From: Klebsiella pneumoniae
Lineage (GTDB): Bacteria > Pseudomonadota > Gammaproteobacteria > Ga0077536
Reading direction: 5' to 3'
DNA length: 46,147 bases
Assembly (NCBI GenBank): GCA_945876945.1
Contig: CAMCQE010000016.1
Coordinates: forward strand, 1 to 46,147
Shown one piece after another: positions 8,487 to 16,708 of this stretch (positions are counted from its first letter, which is position 1; every line of letters starts with the position of its first letter). The translations under genes were made by a program, and so were the position numbers. The notes under the pieces are model-generated. The model did no database searches and was not told where the DNA came from. It saw only the letters and a list, made by a program, of their open reading frames with translations.

Positions 8487-9821
8487 ATGACTCCCCAGAC
8501 GCCGCTGCCGCCGGGCCCTGGACTGGTTGCCAGCTGCGAGGCCTACGGCCGCGATCCGGCGGTGTATTTCCAGAAGCTGTTTGCCGAATACGGTCCCGTC
8601 GTGCGCTGGCGCGGCTACATGAACATGTTCCTGCTGAACAACCCGGACGACGTGCGTACCGTGCTCACGCAGGCCTGGCCGCGCTACACCAAGCGCAACA
8701 TCGACTACCGCGTGCTGCGGCAAACGATGGGCGAAGGCCTGGTCACCAGCGACGGCGAGTTCTGGGCGCGGCAACGGCGCCTGATGCAGCCGATGTTTCA
8801 TGCGCGAGTGGTAAATGGTTTCGACGCGGCGATCAATCAGGCGACTGCCGACCTCGCCGCCCGCTGGCGGGCGCACCCGGCCAATGTGCCGCTCGCGCTT
8901 GACCGCGAGATGAGCCGGCTGACCTTCCGCATTGTGGGCGAGACGCTGTTCGGTGCCGGCATCGAACAACACGCCGAAGCCGTGGCCAAGCTGCTGGATG
9001 AAACCAACGTCAATCCCAAAACGCTCTCCGCGCTGCTCACGCTGTGGCCCTGGCTGCCGGTGCCGAGCAACCTTCGCTTCAAGCGCCATATGCAGCTGCT
9101 GGACGACATCGTCTACGGCATGATTCGCGACCGCCGCGCGAACGCCGAAACGCGACAGGACTTGCTCGGGCTGCTCCTCGCCGCGCGCGACGAACAGGAC
9201 GCACCGCTGCCGGACAAACAAATCAGGGACGAAGCCATCACCCTGCTGCTGGCCGGTCATGAGACCTCGGCTACCGCGCTCGACTGGACCTTCCACCTGC
9301 TCTCACAGCACGCGGAAGTTGAAGCCGAACTGCTCAACGAGCTCCACACGGTGCTGAACGGGCAGCCGGCAACGGCCGCAGATCTCCCCCGCCTGCCCTA
9401 TCTCAAACAGGTCGTGCAGGAATCCATGCGGCTGTATCCGCCGGTGTGGGGGATCTCGCGGCGCGCCGAGCTAGATGCCGAATTTGGCGGCTATCGCATT
9501 CCCAAAGACGCCTACGTGGTGATCCTGCCCTACACCCTGCATCGGCATCCGGACTGGTGGCAGGAACCGGAACGCTTCGACCCCGCGCGTTTCAGCCCGG
9601 CGCGCAGCGAGGGCCGGCATTCGTATGCCTATATTCCGTTCTCGGCCGGATCGCGCGCCTGCATCGGCATCGGGATGTCGATGCTCGAAGTCCAGCTGGT
9701 GCTGGCCCAGTTACTCCCGCAGTTCAAGGTACGCACCGTGCCCGGCCATCCTGTAATTCCCCAACCCTCGGTGACCTATCGGCCCCGGTTTGGCGTGCAG
9801 GTCACGATCGCGCCGCGTTAA
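8487..9821 (+). CDS. Cytochrome P450 (second of a pair)
   Basis: A 444-residue soluble P450. The I-helix AGHETSA begins at A256, the ExxR motif is E312-R315, and the heme loop FSAGSRACIGIG carries the cysteine ligand C392. It shares long similar stretches with the P450 at 5440, such as LPYLKQVVQESMRL-PPVW, ending the K helix, and GLVTxDG near the N-terminus. The two look like diverged duplicates. ATG at 8487 is chosen although the frame is open to 8460; it starts one base after the GST stop, so translation is probably coupled. No ribosome site is obvious. Confidence 0.95.
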   Translation: MTPQTPLPPGPGLVASCEAYGRDPAVYFQKLFAEYGPVVRWRGYMNMFLLNNPDDVRTVLTQAWPRYTKRNIDYRVLRQTMGEGLVTSDGEFWARQRRLMQPMFHARVVNGFDAAINQATADLAARWRAHPANVPLALDREMSRLTFRIVGETLFGAGIEQHAEAVAKLLDETNVNPKTLSALLTLWPWLPVPSNLRFKRHMQLLDDIVYGMIRDRRANAETRQDLLGLLLAARDEQDAPLPDKQIRDEAITLLLAGHETSATALDWTFHLLSQHAEVEAELLNELHTVLNGQPATAADLPRLPYLKQVVQESMRLYPPVWGISRRAELDAEFGGYRIPKDAYVVILPYTLHRHPDWWQEPERFDPARFSPARSEGRHSYAYIPFSAGSRACIGIGMSMLEVQLVLAQLLPQFKVRTVPGHPVIPQPSVTYRPRFGVQVTIAPR

Positions 9822-9863
9822 CCCGGCGCCCACTCTCACCAGCGTGTGTTTAAAGGCGAGCCC

Positions 9864-10709
9864 ATGAAATTCGGATTTTTCGGCATCAACATGAACGCCT
9901 GCAGCGAGCCCGACACGGCGCGGCGCGTGGCGCAGGCGGCCGAAGCCGCCGGCTTTGAATCTTTGTGGACCGGTGAGCACGTGGTGCTGCCCGACCCGCA
10001 GGTGGCGCCCTCGCCGCTGCCGCCGCACTACCCCATTCTCGACCCGGCGATCGCGCTCAGCTTCCTGGCCGCGCACACTCACACCATCAAGCTCGGCACC
10101 GGCATCATCATCCTGCCGCAGCGGAATCCGCTGGTGCTGGCGAAAGAACTCGCCAGTCTGGATGTGGTGTCCAAAGGCCGACTGATTTTTGGGCTGGGCG
10201 TGGGCTATCTCAAACCGGAGTTCGACGCCCTTGGCGTGTCGTTCGATCACAAGGGCGCGCGCGCCATCGATTACCTGCAAGCCATGCAGGCGGTGTGGAC
10301 GCAAGCCGCGCCGGCGTACCCGGGACGCTTCGTGAACTTCGGCGGCATTCAGGCCAAACCACAGCCCATCCAGCAGCCGCTGCCGATTGTGATTGGCGGC
10401 CACACCAAAGCGGCCTACGAGCGCGCCGTGCGCCACGCCCACGGCTGGTATGGCTTCGCGCTGGATGTAGCGGCCACCGAGCGCTGCCTCGCCGGCTTGC
10501 ACGAAGCGGCGCAAACCGTAGAGCGCCCCCCCGCGCTGGGCCCGCTGGAAATCAGCATCACGCCGGCCGCCAGGCTCACGCCCGAACTCGTGGATAGCTA
10601 CGCCGCCATCGGCGTGCAGCGGCTGATCCCGTTTCCACGGATGAAAACTGCTGAGGAGTTACTAGACTTCGTGGAGGAGACGGGGCGCTTGCTGGCGACT
10701 GTCGGCTGA
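9864..10709 (+). CDS. LLM-class oxidoreductase, Rv2161c-like
   Basis: A 281-residue luciferase-like protein. It begins MKFGFFGINMN and has the family segments SLWTGEHVVLPDP, IKLGTGIIILPQRNPLVLAK, GRLIFGLGVGYLKPEF and IVIGGHTKAAYERA. The short length and pattern resemble the actinobacterial Rv2161c-type subfamily, whose members are assigned F420 by homology. It is not a simple copy of the LLM at 6821. ATG at 9864 is preferred over GTG at 9846 because AAAGGCGAG precedes it. It closes the P450 operon and is followed by the repeat-rich region. Confidence 0.9.
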   Translation: MKFGFFGINMNACSEPDTARRVAQAAEAAGFESLWTGEHVVLPDPQVAPSPLPPHYPILDPAIALSFLAAHTHTIKLGTGIIILPQRNPLVLAKELASLDVVSKGRLIFGLGVGYLKPEFDALGVSFDHKGARAIDYLQAMQAVWTQAAPAYPGRFVNFGGIQAKPQPIQQPLPIVIGGHTKAAYERAVRHAHGWYGFALDVAATERCLAGLHEAAQTVERPPALGPLEISITPAARLTPELVDSYAAIGVQRLIPFPRMKTAEELLDFVEETGRLLATVG

Positions 10710-10746
10710 GTGCGGGCTAGCGGTACCTCACTGCATGCGTGAGCGG

Positions 10747-10781
10747 CCCGTTCATGCTTCGACAAGCTCAGCACGAACGGG
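10747..10781. repeat. REP-like hairpin element
   Basis: An imperfect inverted repeat with arms CCCGTTC and GAACGGG around a core containing TTCGACAAGCTCAGC. The same core, in reverse complement, is the building block of the tandem array starting at 10861 and of the hairpins at 45742 and 45938. Elements with this GCTGAGC-TGTCGAAGC core are common intergenic repeats in proteobacteria. It sits just downstream of the P450-LLM operon and may protect or terminate its mRNA. Confidence 0.75.
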
Positions 10782-10860
10782 GTTTCGCGCTGGGTGGGCA
10801 CCTTCGGAACCTTAGGCTTCGCGACACCCTTTCCGCTGGTTGAGGTGGAACATTCGATCC

Positions 10861-11270
10861 TGTCGAAGCGCAGCCCCCGCGCCACCGTTCGCGCTGAGCC
10901 TGTCGAAGCGCAGCCCCCGCGCCACCGTTCGCGCTGAGCCTGTCGAAGCGCAGCCCCCGCGTCATCGTTCGCGCTGAGCCTGTCGAAGCGCAGCCCCCGC
11001 GTTACCGTTCGCGCTGAGCCTGTCGAAGCGCAGCCCCCGCGCCACCGTTCGCGCTGAGCCTGTCGAAGCGCAGCCCCCGCGCCACCGTTCGCGCTGAGCC
11101 CGTCGAAGCGCGGCCCCCGCGCCACCGTTCGCGCTGAGCCCGTCGAAGCGCAGCCTTCGCGTTACCGTTCGCGCTGAGCCTGTCGAAGCGCAGCCCCCGC
11201 GCCACCGTTCGCGCTGAGCCTGTCGCAGCGCAGCCCCCGCGTTACCGTTCGCGCTGAGCCTGTCGAAGCG
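10861..11270. repeat. 40-bp tandem repeat built from a REP-like core
   Basis: The decamer TGTCGAAGCG, or a one-base variant, recurs at exact 40-base steps eleven times, at 10861 and every 40 bases to 11261. Between these lie CAGCCCCCGC, then G(CCA/TTA/TCA)(C/T)CGTTC, then GCGCTGAGCC. The unit is half of the REP-like hairpin at 10747, so a dispersed element has been amplified head to tail. Because 40 is not a multiple of three, all frames of the minus strand stay open and give false proteins of 40-residue periodicity. It occupies the space between the convergent LLM genes ending at 10709 and 11301; no gene is seen in 10710-11300. Confidence 0.93.
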
Positions 11271-11300
11271 CGAGGCGTGGCGTCTGCGTGAAATCCCCTA

Positions 11301-12224
11301 TCAGGAAAAATCGCCCCGCACCTCGGCCAGAAAATCAAACGTCCGGTCGAACGCGCCCGGATCGATCTCGGCAATGGACGCATTGAAATCGGTCACGCCG
11401 GCATCGCGCAGCCGCGCCAATGCGTCGCGCAACGTGGCCTCGTCACCCACCAGCGCCGCATCGCCCGGGCCGGCAAAACCTTCGCGGTCGAGCATCGCGC
11501 GGTAGCTCGGCAACTGGCCGTAAATGGCGAGCGAACGCGCGATTTTCTCGCGCGCCGCGGCGACATCGGTGGTCAGCACGATCGGCAGCCCAGCGATGAC
11601 GCGCGGTGCCGGACGGCCGGCGGCCGCGGCGGCTTTGCTGAGCAGCGGCTGGATGTGGGTGGCGATGGTTTGCGGACCGGTCATCCAGGTGCTGGTGCCG
11701 TCCGCCACACGCCCGGCCAGGCGCAGCATGTGCTCGCCCAGCGCGGCCACGATCACCGACACATCGGAGACGCCCGGCACGTCGATCTGCAGATTGGCGA
11801 AGCGGTAGATCTCCCCTTCAAAATTTACCATCTCGCCGCGTAACAGGGGCCGCAGGACCGACAGGTATTCCCGCATGTGGCGCACCGGCCGGGCATAAGA
11901 CAGGCCGAGCATGCCCTCCACCACCCGCTGGTGCGAAAGCCCAATGCCCAGCACAAAACGGTTGCCGCTGAGCTGCGCGGTGGTCAGCGCCTGCTGGGCC
12001 ATGGCCATGGGATGACGCGGATAGGTGGGCGTCACCGCCGTGCCGAGTTCAATGCGGGTCGTCTCGCGCCCCGCCACGCCCAGCGCCGCAATCGCATCGA
12101 TGCTCCGGATATGCGCCATCCAGAGCGAGGCGAAGCCCGCGGCCTCGGCGCGCTTGGCGAGCGCCACAATGCTGTCAACGGTAACGCCGCTCATGCTGGC
12201 GCCGCTCATGAGACCAAATCGCAT
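11301..12224 (-). CDS. LLM-class oxidoreductase (third copy type)
   Basis: A 307-residue luciferase-like protein. Landmarks are the N-terminal MRFGLMSGASMSG, AEAAGFASLWMAHI, TRIELGTAVTPTYPRHPMAMA and GNRFVLGIGLSHQ. The pattern recalls mycobacterial F420-dependent MSMEG_4879-like members, but an FMN enzyme is not excluded. The frame is open to 12443; ATG at 12224 is chosen because homologous similarity begins there and the upstream residues look non-coding. It stands alone on the minus strand, convergent with the P450 operon and divergent from yheS, with 151 bp shared upstream. Confidence 0.88.
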   Translation of the reverse strand: MRFGLMSGASMSGVTVDSIVALAKRAEAAGFASLWMAHIRSIDAIAALGVAGRETTRIELGTAVTPTYPRHPMAMAQQALTTAQLSGNRFVLGIGLSHQRVVEGMLGLSYARPVRHMREYLSVLRPLLRGEMVNFEGEIYRFANLQIDVPGVSDVSVIVAALGEHMLRLAGRVADGTSTWMTGPQTIATHIQPLLSKAAAAAGRPAPRVIAGLPIVLTTDVAAAREKIARSLAIYGQLPSYRAMLDREGFAGPGDAALVGDEATLRDALARLRDAGVTDFNASIAEIDPGAFDRTFDFLAEVRGDFS

Positions 12225-12361
12225 GGGGTGATTCCTGTGGGTTGATAAGCCTTGAACACGCGGCGCGACCGCCGACAATGCGGCAGAAGTGTGGCGACCC
12301 GCACCTCGCCACACAAGCCAGCGGCGCGCATTTGCCGCCGGCAATTCTCGCGGCCTTCCAC

Positions 12362-12367
12362 TACACT
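12362..12367 (+). promoter_or_regulatory. Candidate -10 box directly before the yheS ATG
   Basis: TACACT is followed by the eight bases CCTGCCCC and then the ATG at 12376, the same spacing as at 4528. No ribosome site is visible, so a leaderless mRNA is possible. TTGCCG at 12332 is too far upstream for a normal -35 spacer. Sequence-based inference only. Confidence 0.35.
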
Positions 12368-12375
12368 CCTGCCCC

Positions 12376-14298
12376 ATGTTGTCCTTCCGAGATGTCGCGC
12401 TCCGCCGCGGCGGTAAAGTGCTGTTCTCCGCGGTGTCGTTCACCGTTCATGCGGGGCAGAAAGTAGGCCTGACCGGCGCCAACGGTGCGGGCAAATCAAG
12501 CCTGTTCGCGATGATTCGGGGCGAGCTGGGCGCCGACAGCGGCGAGCTTGAAATCCCCACCCATCTCACCCTCGCCCATGTGGCGCAGGAAACGCCGCCC
12601 GACCCGCGCCCGGCGCTGGAATACGCGCTCGACGGCGACGTGGAACTGCGCGAAATCGAAGCCGCCATCGCCATCGAGGAGAAATCCGGCGGCGCGCGCC
12701 TCGGCGAACTGCACGAGCGCATGGCGACCATCGACGGCTACGCGGCTCCCGCCCGCGCGGCCAAACTCCTGAATGGCCTCGGCTTCGCGCCGGGCACGGA
12801 AACACGGCCGGTCAACGCCTTCTCCGGCGGTTGGCGCATGCGGCTTAACCTCGCCCGTGCGCTGATGTGCCGGTCGGATTTACTCCTGCTCGACGAACCC
12901 ACCAACCATCTGGATTTGGACGCCGTGATCTGGCTCGAAGGCTGGCTGCTGGCCTATCCGGGCACGCTGATCCTGATTTCGCACGACCGCGATTTCCTCG
13001 ACCGCGTGGTGGGTGTGATTGCGCACATGGAGCAAGGCGGCCTGCGGCTCTACACCGGCAACTACACGGCCTTCGAGCGTGCTCGCGCCGAACATCTGGC
13101 CGGCCAGCAGGCGGCGTTTGAGAAACAGCAGCGCGAAGTCGCGCATATGCAGTCGTTTGTGGAGCGATTTCGCTACAAGGCGACCAAAGCGCGCCAGGCG
13201 CAAAGCCGCCTCAAGGCGCTGGAGCGACTGGAACTCATCGCGCCGGCGCACATCGATTCGCCCTTCAGCTTTGAATTCCAGAAGCCGCGCAAGCTGCCCC
13301 AGCCGCTGCTCACGCTGGACCGCATTTCGGTGGGCTACGGCGAACGCCTGATCCTGAATAACGTAAAGCTCTCGATCGCGCCCGGCGACCGCATCGCACT
13401 GCTGGGCGCCAACGGCGCGGGTAAATCCACATTCATCAAACTGCTGGCCGGCGAACTCACGCCGCAGGCGGGGGAGATTCACGGCGCGCAGGATTTGGCG
13501 GTGGGCTACTTCGCCCAGCATCAGCTCGAGCAACTCGAGCCCACCGATACGCCATTGGCGCATATGGCGCGGCTCGCCCCGCAGGCGCGCGAGCAGGAAC
13601 TGCGTAATTTCCTCGGCGGCTTCAATTTCCGCGACGACATGGTGCTGCGGCACGTCGGCAGTTTCTCCGGCGGTGAGAAAGCCCGCCTCGTGCTCGCCAT
13701 GCTCATGTACGCCCGGCCCAATCTGCTCTTGCTCGACGAACCCACCAACCATCTCGATCTGGACATGCGCCACGCGCTCACGCTCGCCCTGCAGGACTTT
13801 GAAGGCGCGCTGGTGGTGGTGGCCCACGACCGGCATTTGCTCCGCACCACCGCCGACACGCTCTTGCTGGTGAACGACGGCCGCGTCACCGATTGGGAGG
13901 GCGATTTGGACGACTACGCCAAATGGCTGGGCGGCGGTCGGCGTGAATTGCCCTGGGAGACGCCCGCGACGCCGGCGCCCGCTGCCACTGCGACCGCAGG
14001 CGATCGCGGCAACGACAAAGCCCGCCGGCAGCAGGGCGCGCAGCTGCGGGCCCAGCTGAAGCCGCTGCGCGATGCGGTCAAACAGGCCGAGTCGGTGATG
14101 GAACGCGTGCAGAAAAAACGCAGCGAACTCGAAGCCAGGCTGGCCGACGCCAGCCTCTATGAGCCTGCCCGACGCGACGAACTGAAAGGCCTGTTGCTCG
14201 ACAAGGCGCGGCTTGAATCACAGCTGGAAGATGCCGAAAACGACTGGCTCACCCACAGCGAAGCGCTGGAAGTGGCAGAGCGCGAGGCGCTCGCCTAG
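12376..14298 (+). CDS. yheS: ABC-F family ATPase, YheS type
   Basis: A 640-residue soluble protein with two ABC ATPase domains and no membrane segments. Both Walker A sites (GANGAGKS), both signatures (FSGGWRMRL and FSGGEKARL) and both Walker B stretches (LLLDEPTNHLDLD) are intact. The linker between the domains is the basic helical arm (FRYKATKARQAQSRLKALER). A C-terminal coiled coil rich in Arg, Glu and Lys covers the last 100 residues. Sequence and length match gammaproteobacterial YheS closely. ABC-F proteins bind the ribosomal E site and relieve stalled translation. The frame is open upstream to 12289, but the ATG at 12376 matches the family start. Confidence 0.95.
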   Translation: MLSFRDVALRRGGKVLFSAVSFTVHAGQKVGLTGANGAGKSSLFAMIRGELGADSGELEIPTHLTLAHVAQETPPDPRPALEYALDGDVELREIEAAIAIEEKSGGARLGELHERMATIDGYAAPARAAKLLNGLGFAPGTETRPVNAFSGGWRMRLNLARALMCRSDLLLLDEPTNHLDLDAVIWLEGWLLAYPGTLILISHDRDFLDRVVGVIAHMEQGGLRLYTGNYTAFERARAEHLAGQQAAFEKQQREVAHMQSFVERFRYKATKARQAQSRLKALERLELIAPAHIDSPFSFEFQKPRKLPQPLLTLDRISVGYGERLILNNVKLSIAPGDRIALLGANGAGKSTFIKLLAGELTPQAGEIHGAQDLAVGYFAQHQLEQLEPTDTPLAHMARLAPQAREQELRNFLGGFNFRDDMVLRHVGSFSGGEKARLVLAMLMYARPNLLLLDEPTNHLDLDMRHALTLALQDFEGALVVVAHDRHLLRTTADTLLLVNDGRVTDWEGDLDDYAKWLGGGRRELPWETPATPAPAATATAGDRGNDKARRQQGAQLRAQLKPLRDAVKQAESVMERVQKKRSELEARLADASLYEPARRDELKGLLLDKARLESQLEDAENDWLTHSEALEVAEREALA

Positions 14299-14308
14299 TC
14301 CGCGACGC

Positions 14309-14968
14309 TCAGGTCTCGGCCCACATCCGCAGCAGATTGGCGCGCACGCGCCGCAGTCGAATCACTTCCTCGCCATCGTTATCACGCTGGCCGGCCTGCC
14401 AGATCGCCAGCCCCAGATCCCGCAGCACGTCGCGCGCCTGCGGGGAGCGCACGGTGCTTTCGATCCAGCCCACCAGCGCCAGGCGCTCGCCCGCGCTCAC
14501 CGTATTAACGCGATGCATCAGCCCTGTCTCATACAGCACCAGCGTGCCGGCGACGGGTTTGACCGGCACCTCGCCCACTGCCGTTTCCAGCACCAGCTCG
14601 CCCCCGGAACAACTGGCCGGCGGCGAGAGAAACAGCGTGAACGACACATCGGCGCGCCCGGGCGGCGTGCCGGTGAGCGCCGCATCGTTGTGGCTGTGGT
14701 AGTACATGCCCTGCGTGTAGCGCGAGAACATCAGGCGCGGGATCCGCTTCGGCTCGGCCCAGGCTTTCACGGCGGGATGTTGCATCAGCCGGGTGCCCAA
14801 GGCCGCGAGCAGCGGCTGCACCGCCCCACCTGAAAGCTGAAGATTGTGCTTGCGCCGTGCGGCGGCGCCAGCCGAGACGGCGCCGTCTTCCCAGACCTGC
14901 CCGGCCAGTTGTGCGCGGACTTCCGCAAGCTCGCCTTCGTTTAACACCGCCGGGATCTGCATCAACAT
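14309..14968 (-). CDS. PKHD-type 2OG-Fe(II) hydroxylase, PiuC/YbiX type
   Basis: A 219-residue non-heme iron, 2-oxoglutarate-dependent oxygenase. The metal triad is readable as H93 and D95 (HSHNDA) and H152 (GLMHRVNTV), with R162 (GERLALVGW) as the likely 2-oxoglutarate anchor. Length agrees with YbiX. Homologues near siderophore-receptor genes are called PiuC and respond to iron, but no receptor gene is adjacent here. ATG at 14968 is chosen because AGGAG lies seven bases upstream; the open frame to 15109 lacks family similarity. It is convergent with yheS, 10 bp apart, and divergent from the HAD gene. Confidence 0.93.
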   Translation of the reverse strand: MLMQIPAVLNEGELAEVRAQLAGQVWEDGAVSAGAAARRKHNLQLSGGAVQPLLAALGTRLMQHPAVKAWAEPKRIPRLMFSRYTQGMYYHSHNDAALTGTPPGRADVSFTLFLSPPASCSGGELVLETAVGEVPVKPVAGTLVLYETGLMHRVNTVSAGERLALVGWIESTVRSPQARDVLRDLGLAIWQAGQRDNDGEEVIRLRRVRANLLRMWAET

Positions 14969-15136
14969 CCTGCTGCTCCTGACGCCGGATTGCGCCGCGC
15001 TTTTCGCGCATTGTCGCGACGAACTCTGGTGGCCGCCACCCGCCTGCTCAGACCACTCGCGACACCCCGCCGAGACTGCTAGCGTGTGACTGCTTTTCCC
15101 TGCACCCAATCCCCCAATGACGAGAGGCCTTCACAT

Positions 15137-15856
15137 ATGAGTCTCAGCGCCATCAAAGCCCTGACCTTCGACACCGGCGGCACTATCCTCGACTGGCATA
15201 CCGGCTTGCGCACGGCGCTGGCCGCCGCCGGTGGCCAACATGACATGAGCCGCGACTGGGCGGCGCTGGCGAACGAGTTTCGACGGCGCGCGCTGCAGGG
15301 CATGCTCAATCACGGCGAGCACGCGCCGGCCAGTAAAAACTTCGACGACGTGCACCGCGAGACGCTGGATCTGGTATTGGCCGACGCGGGCCTTGAAGCC
15401 TTCACGGCGGCCGAGCGCCGCGCGATTTGCTGGGACGCCTGGCACAGCCTCGACTGCTGGCCGGACTTTCCGCCGGCGCTCGTCGCGCTGCGGCAGCGCT
15501 ATGTCTGCGTGTCGTTCTCGATGCTTAGCTATCGCATCATCATCGACACCGCCAGGCGCAATAGCTTGCACTGGGACGCGGTGATTTCCTGCGAGGGGAT
15601 TGGCAAATACAAGCTGCTGCCCGAGGCCTATTACGCCTGCGCCAATTACCTGCAACTCGATCCCGCCGACTGCCTGATGGTGGCCTGTCATAACTTTGAT
15701 TTGAACGCGGCCCGCGCCTGCGGCTTCAAGACGGCTTTTGTGCGTCGTCCCAATGAGTGGGGCGCGGGCGGTCCGCCCGACCCCGTCCCGGATCCGCACC
15801 ACGATGTGGTGGTGGACACATTCCCCGAACTTGCCCGCGCCCTCGGCTGCGCGTAA
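15137..15856 (+). CDS. HAD hydrolase, haloacid dehalogenase type II-like
   Basis: A 239-residue HAD-superfamily hydrolase. The nucleophile is D12 in LTFDTGGTILDW; the second position of the loop is Gly instead of Asp, as in L-2-haloacid dehalogenases rather than phosphatases. Motif II is VCVSFSMLSY, the lysine is in GIGKYKLLPEAY and the final acidic motif is in MVACHNFDLNAARACGF. It could remove halide from a haloacid, but many members have other substrates. GAGAGG precedes the ATG. It is the first gene of a HAD-crotonase-GNAT run, with a 40-bp gap to the next gene. Confidence 0.87.
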   Translation: MSLSAIKALTFDTGGTILDWHTGLRTALAAAGGQHDMSRDWAALANEFRRRALQGMLNHGEHAPASKNFDDVHRETLDLVLADAGLEAFTAAERRAICWDAWHSLDCWPDFPPALVALRQRYVCVSFSMLSYRIIIDTARRNSLHWDAVISCEGIGKYKLLPEAYYACANYLQLDPADCLMVACHNFDLNAARACGFKTAFVRRPNEWGAGGPPDPVPDPHHDVVVDTFPELARALGCA

Positions 15857-15896
15857 CACGCCGTCCCCGCCATTCAAACCGCAGGAGTTGCTTTTC

Positions 15897-16697
15897 ATGA
15901 CCGTTCGCGTCGAAAAATCCGGCCCCGTCACCACCGTCATTCACAGCCGTCCCGAAGCCCGCAACGCGATGGACCCGGAAAGTGCCGACGCGCTTAACGC
16001 CGCATTTCTGGCTTTCGATGCCGATCCGGAGGCCAGCGTCGCGGTGTTCTGGGGGGAAGGCGGGGCGTTTTGCGCGGGCTGGGATTTAAAGCATGCGAGC
16101 GCGCTGGTGGGTCAGGACCAACCGCTGGCGGCGCTCGATTTCACACCCGAAGACGCCCACATCCCGCGCGGCCCGATGGGTCCTAGCCGCCTGCAACTTT
16201 CCAAGCCGGTGATCGCGGCGGTAGCGGGTCCGGCGGTGGCCGGCGGCTTTGAACTTGCGCTCTGGTGCGACTTGCGCGTAATGGAAGAAAGCGCTTATTT
16301 CGGCGTGTATTGCCGGCGCTGGGGGATTCCGCTGATCGACGGCGGCACGGTACGGCTACCGCGTCTGGTAGGCCAGGGCCGCGCGCTCGACATCATCCTC
16401 ACGGGCCGCAAGGTCACCAGCGCCGAGGCCCTGCAGATTGGCGCCTGCGAGCGGGTGGTGCCCGACGGCCAGGCCCGCGCGGCGGCCGAAGCATTGGCCC
16501 ATGAGATTGCGCGGTTCCCGCAAGGCTGCCTGCGCGCCGACCGGCAATCGGTCTACGCTCAGCATGATCTGCCGCTGCGCGAGGCGCTGCATGCAGAGTG
16601 GACGATCAGCGCCGCGATGGTGGCCGCAGAAGGCGTGGCCGGCGCGCAGCGCTTCAGCGCCGGGCGCGGCCGTCACGGCGATTTCGACGCGATTTAA
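15897..16697 (+). CDS. Crotonase / enoyl-CoA hydratase family protein
   Basis: A 266-residue crotonase-fold protein. The oxyanion-hole segments AFCAGWDLKHA and AGPAVAGGFELALWCDLRV are present, the latter with the first catalytic glutamate. In the segment that normally supplies the second glutamate (FGxPE...GGTxRL) this protein reads FGVYCRRWGIPLIDGGT, so Cys or Arg replaces it. Classical hydratase activity is therefore doubtful; the enzyme may act as an isomerase, hydrolase or lyase on an acyl-CoA. GCAGGAG stands upstream of the ATG. It lies between the HAD and GNAT genes in one operon. Confidence 0.88.
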   Translation: MTVRVEKSGPVTTVIHSRPEARNAMDPESADALNAAFLAFDADPEASVAVFWGEGGAFCAGWDLKHASALVGQDQPLAALDFTPEDAHIPRGPMGPSRLQLSKPVIAAVAGPAVAGGFELALWCDLRVMEESAYFGVYCRRWGIPLIDGGTVRLPRLVGQGRALDIILTGRKVTSAEALQIGACERVVPDGQARAAAEALAHEIARFPQGCLRADRQSVYAQHDLPLREALHAEWTISAAMVAAEGVAGAQRFSAGRGRHGDFDAI

Positions 16698-16708
16698 GAG
16701 ACCGCCGC

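Noticed and set aside
10861-11270. CRISPR array
   Set aside because: The repeats are contiguous 40-bp units with only slight variation and no unique spacers, and there are no cas genes.
10598-11383. Repetitive minus-strand proteins in the tandem array
   Set aside because: All three frames are open because the 40-bp unit is not a multiple of three; the products are low-complexity repeats without family similarity or a ribosome site.
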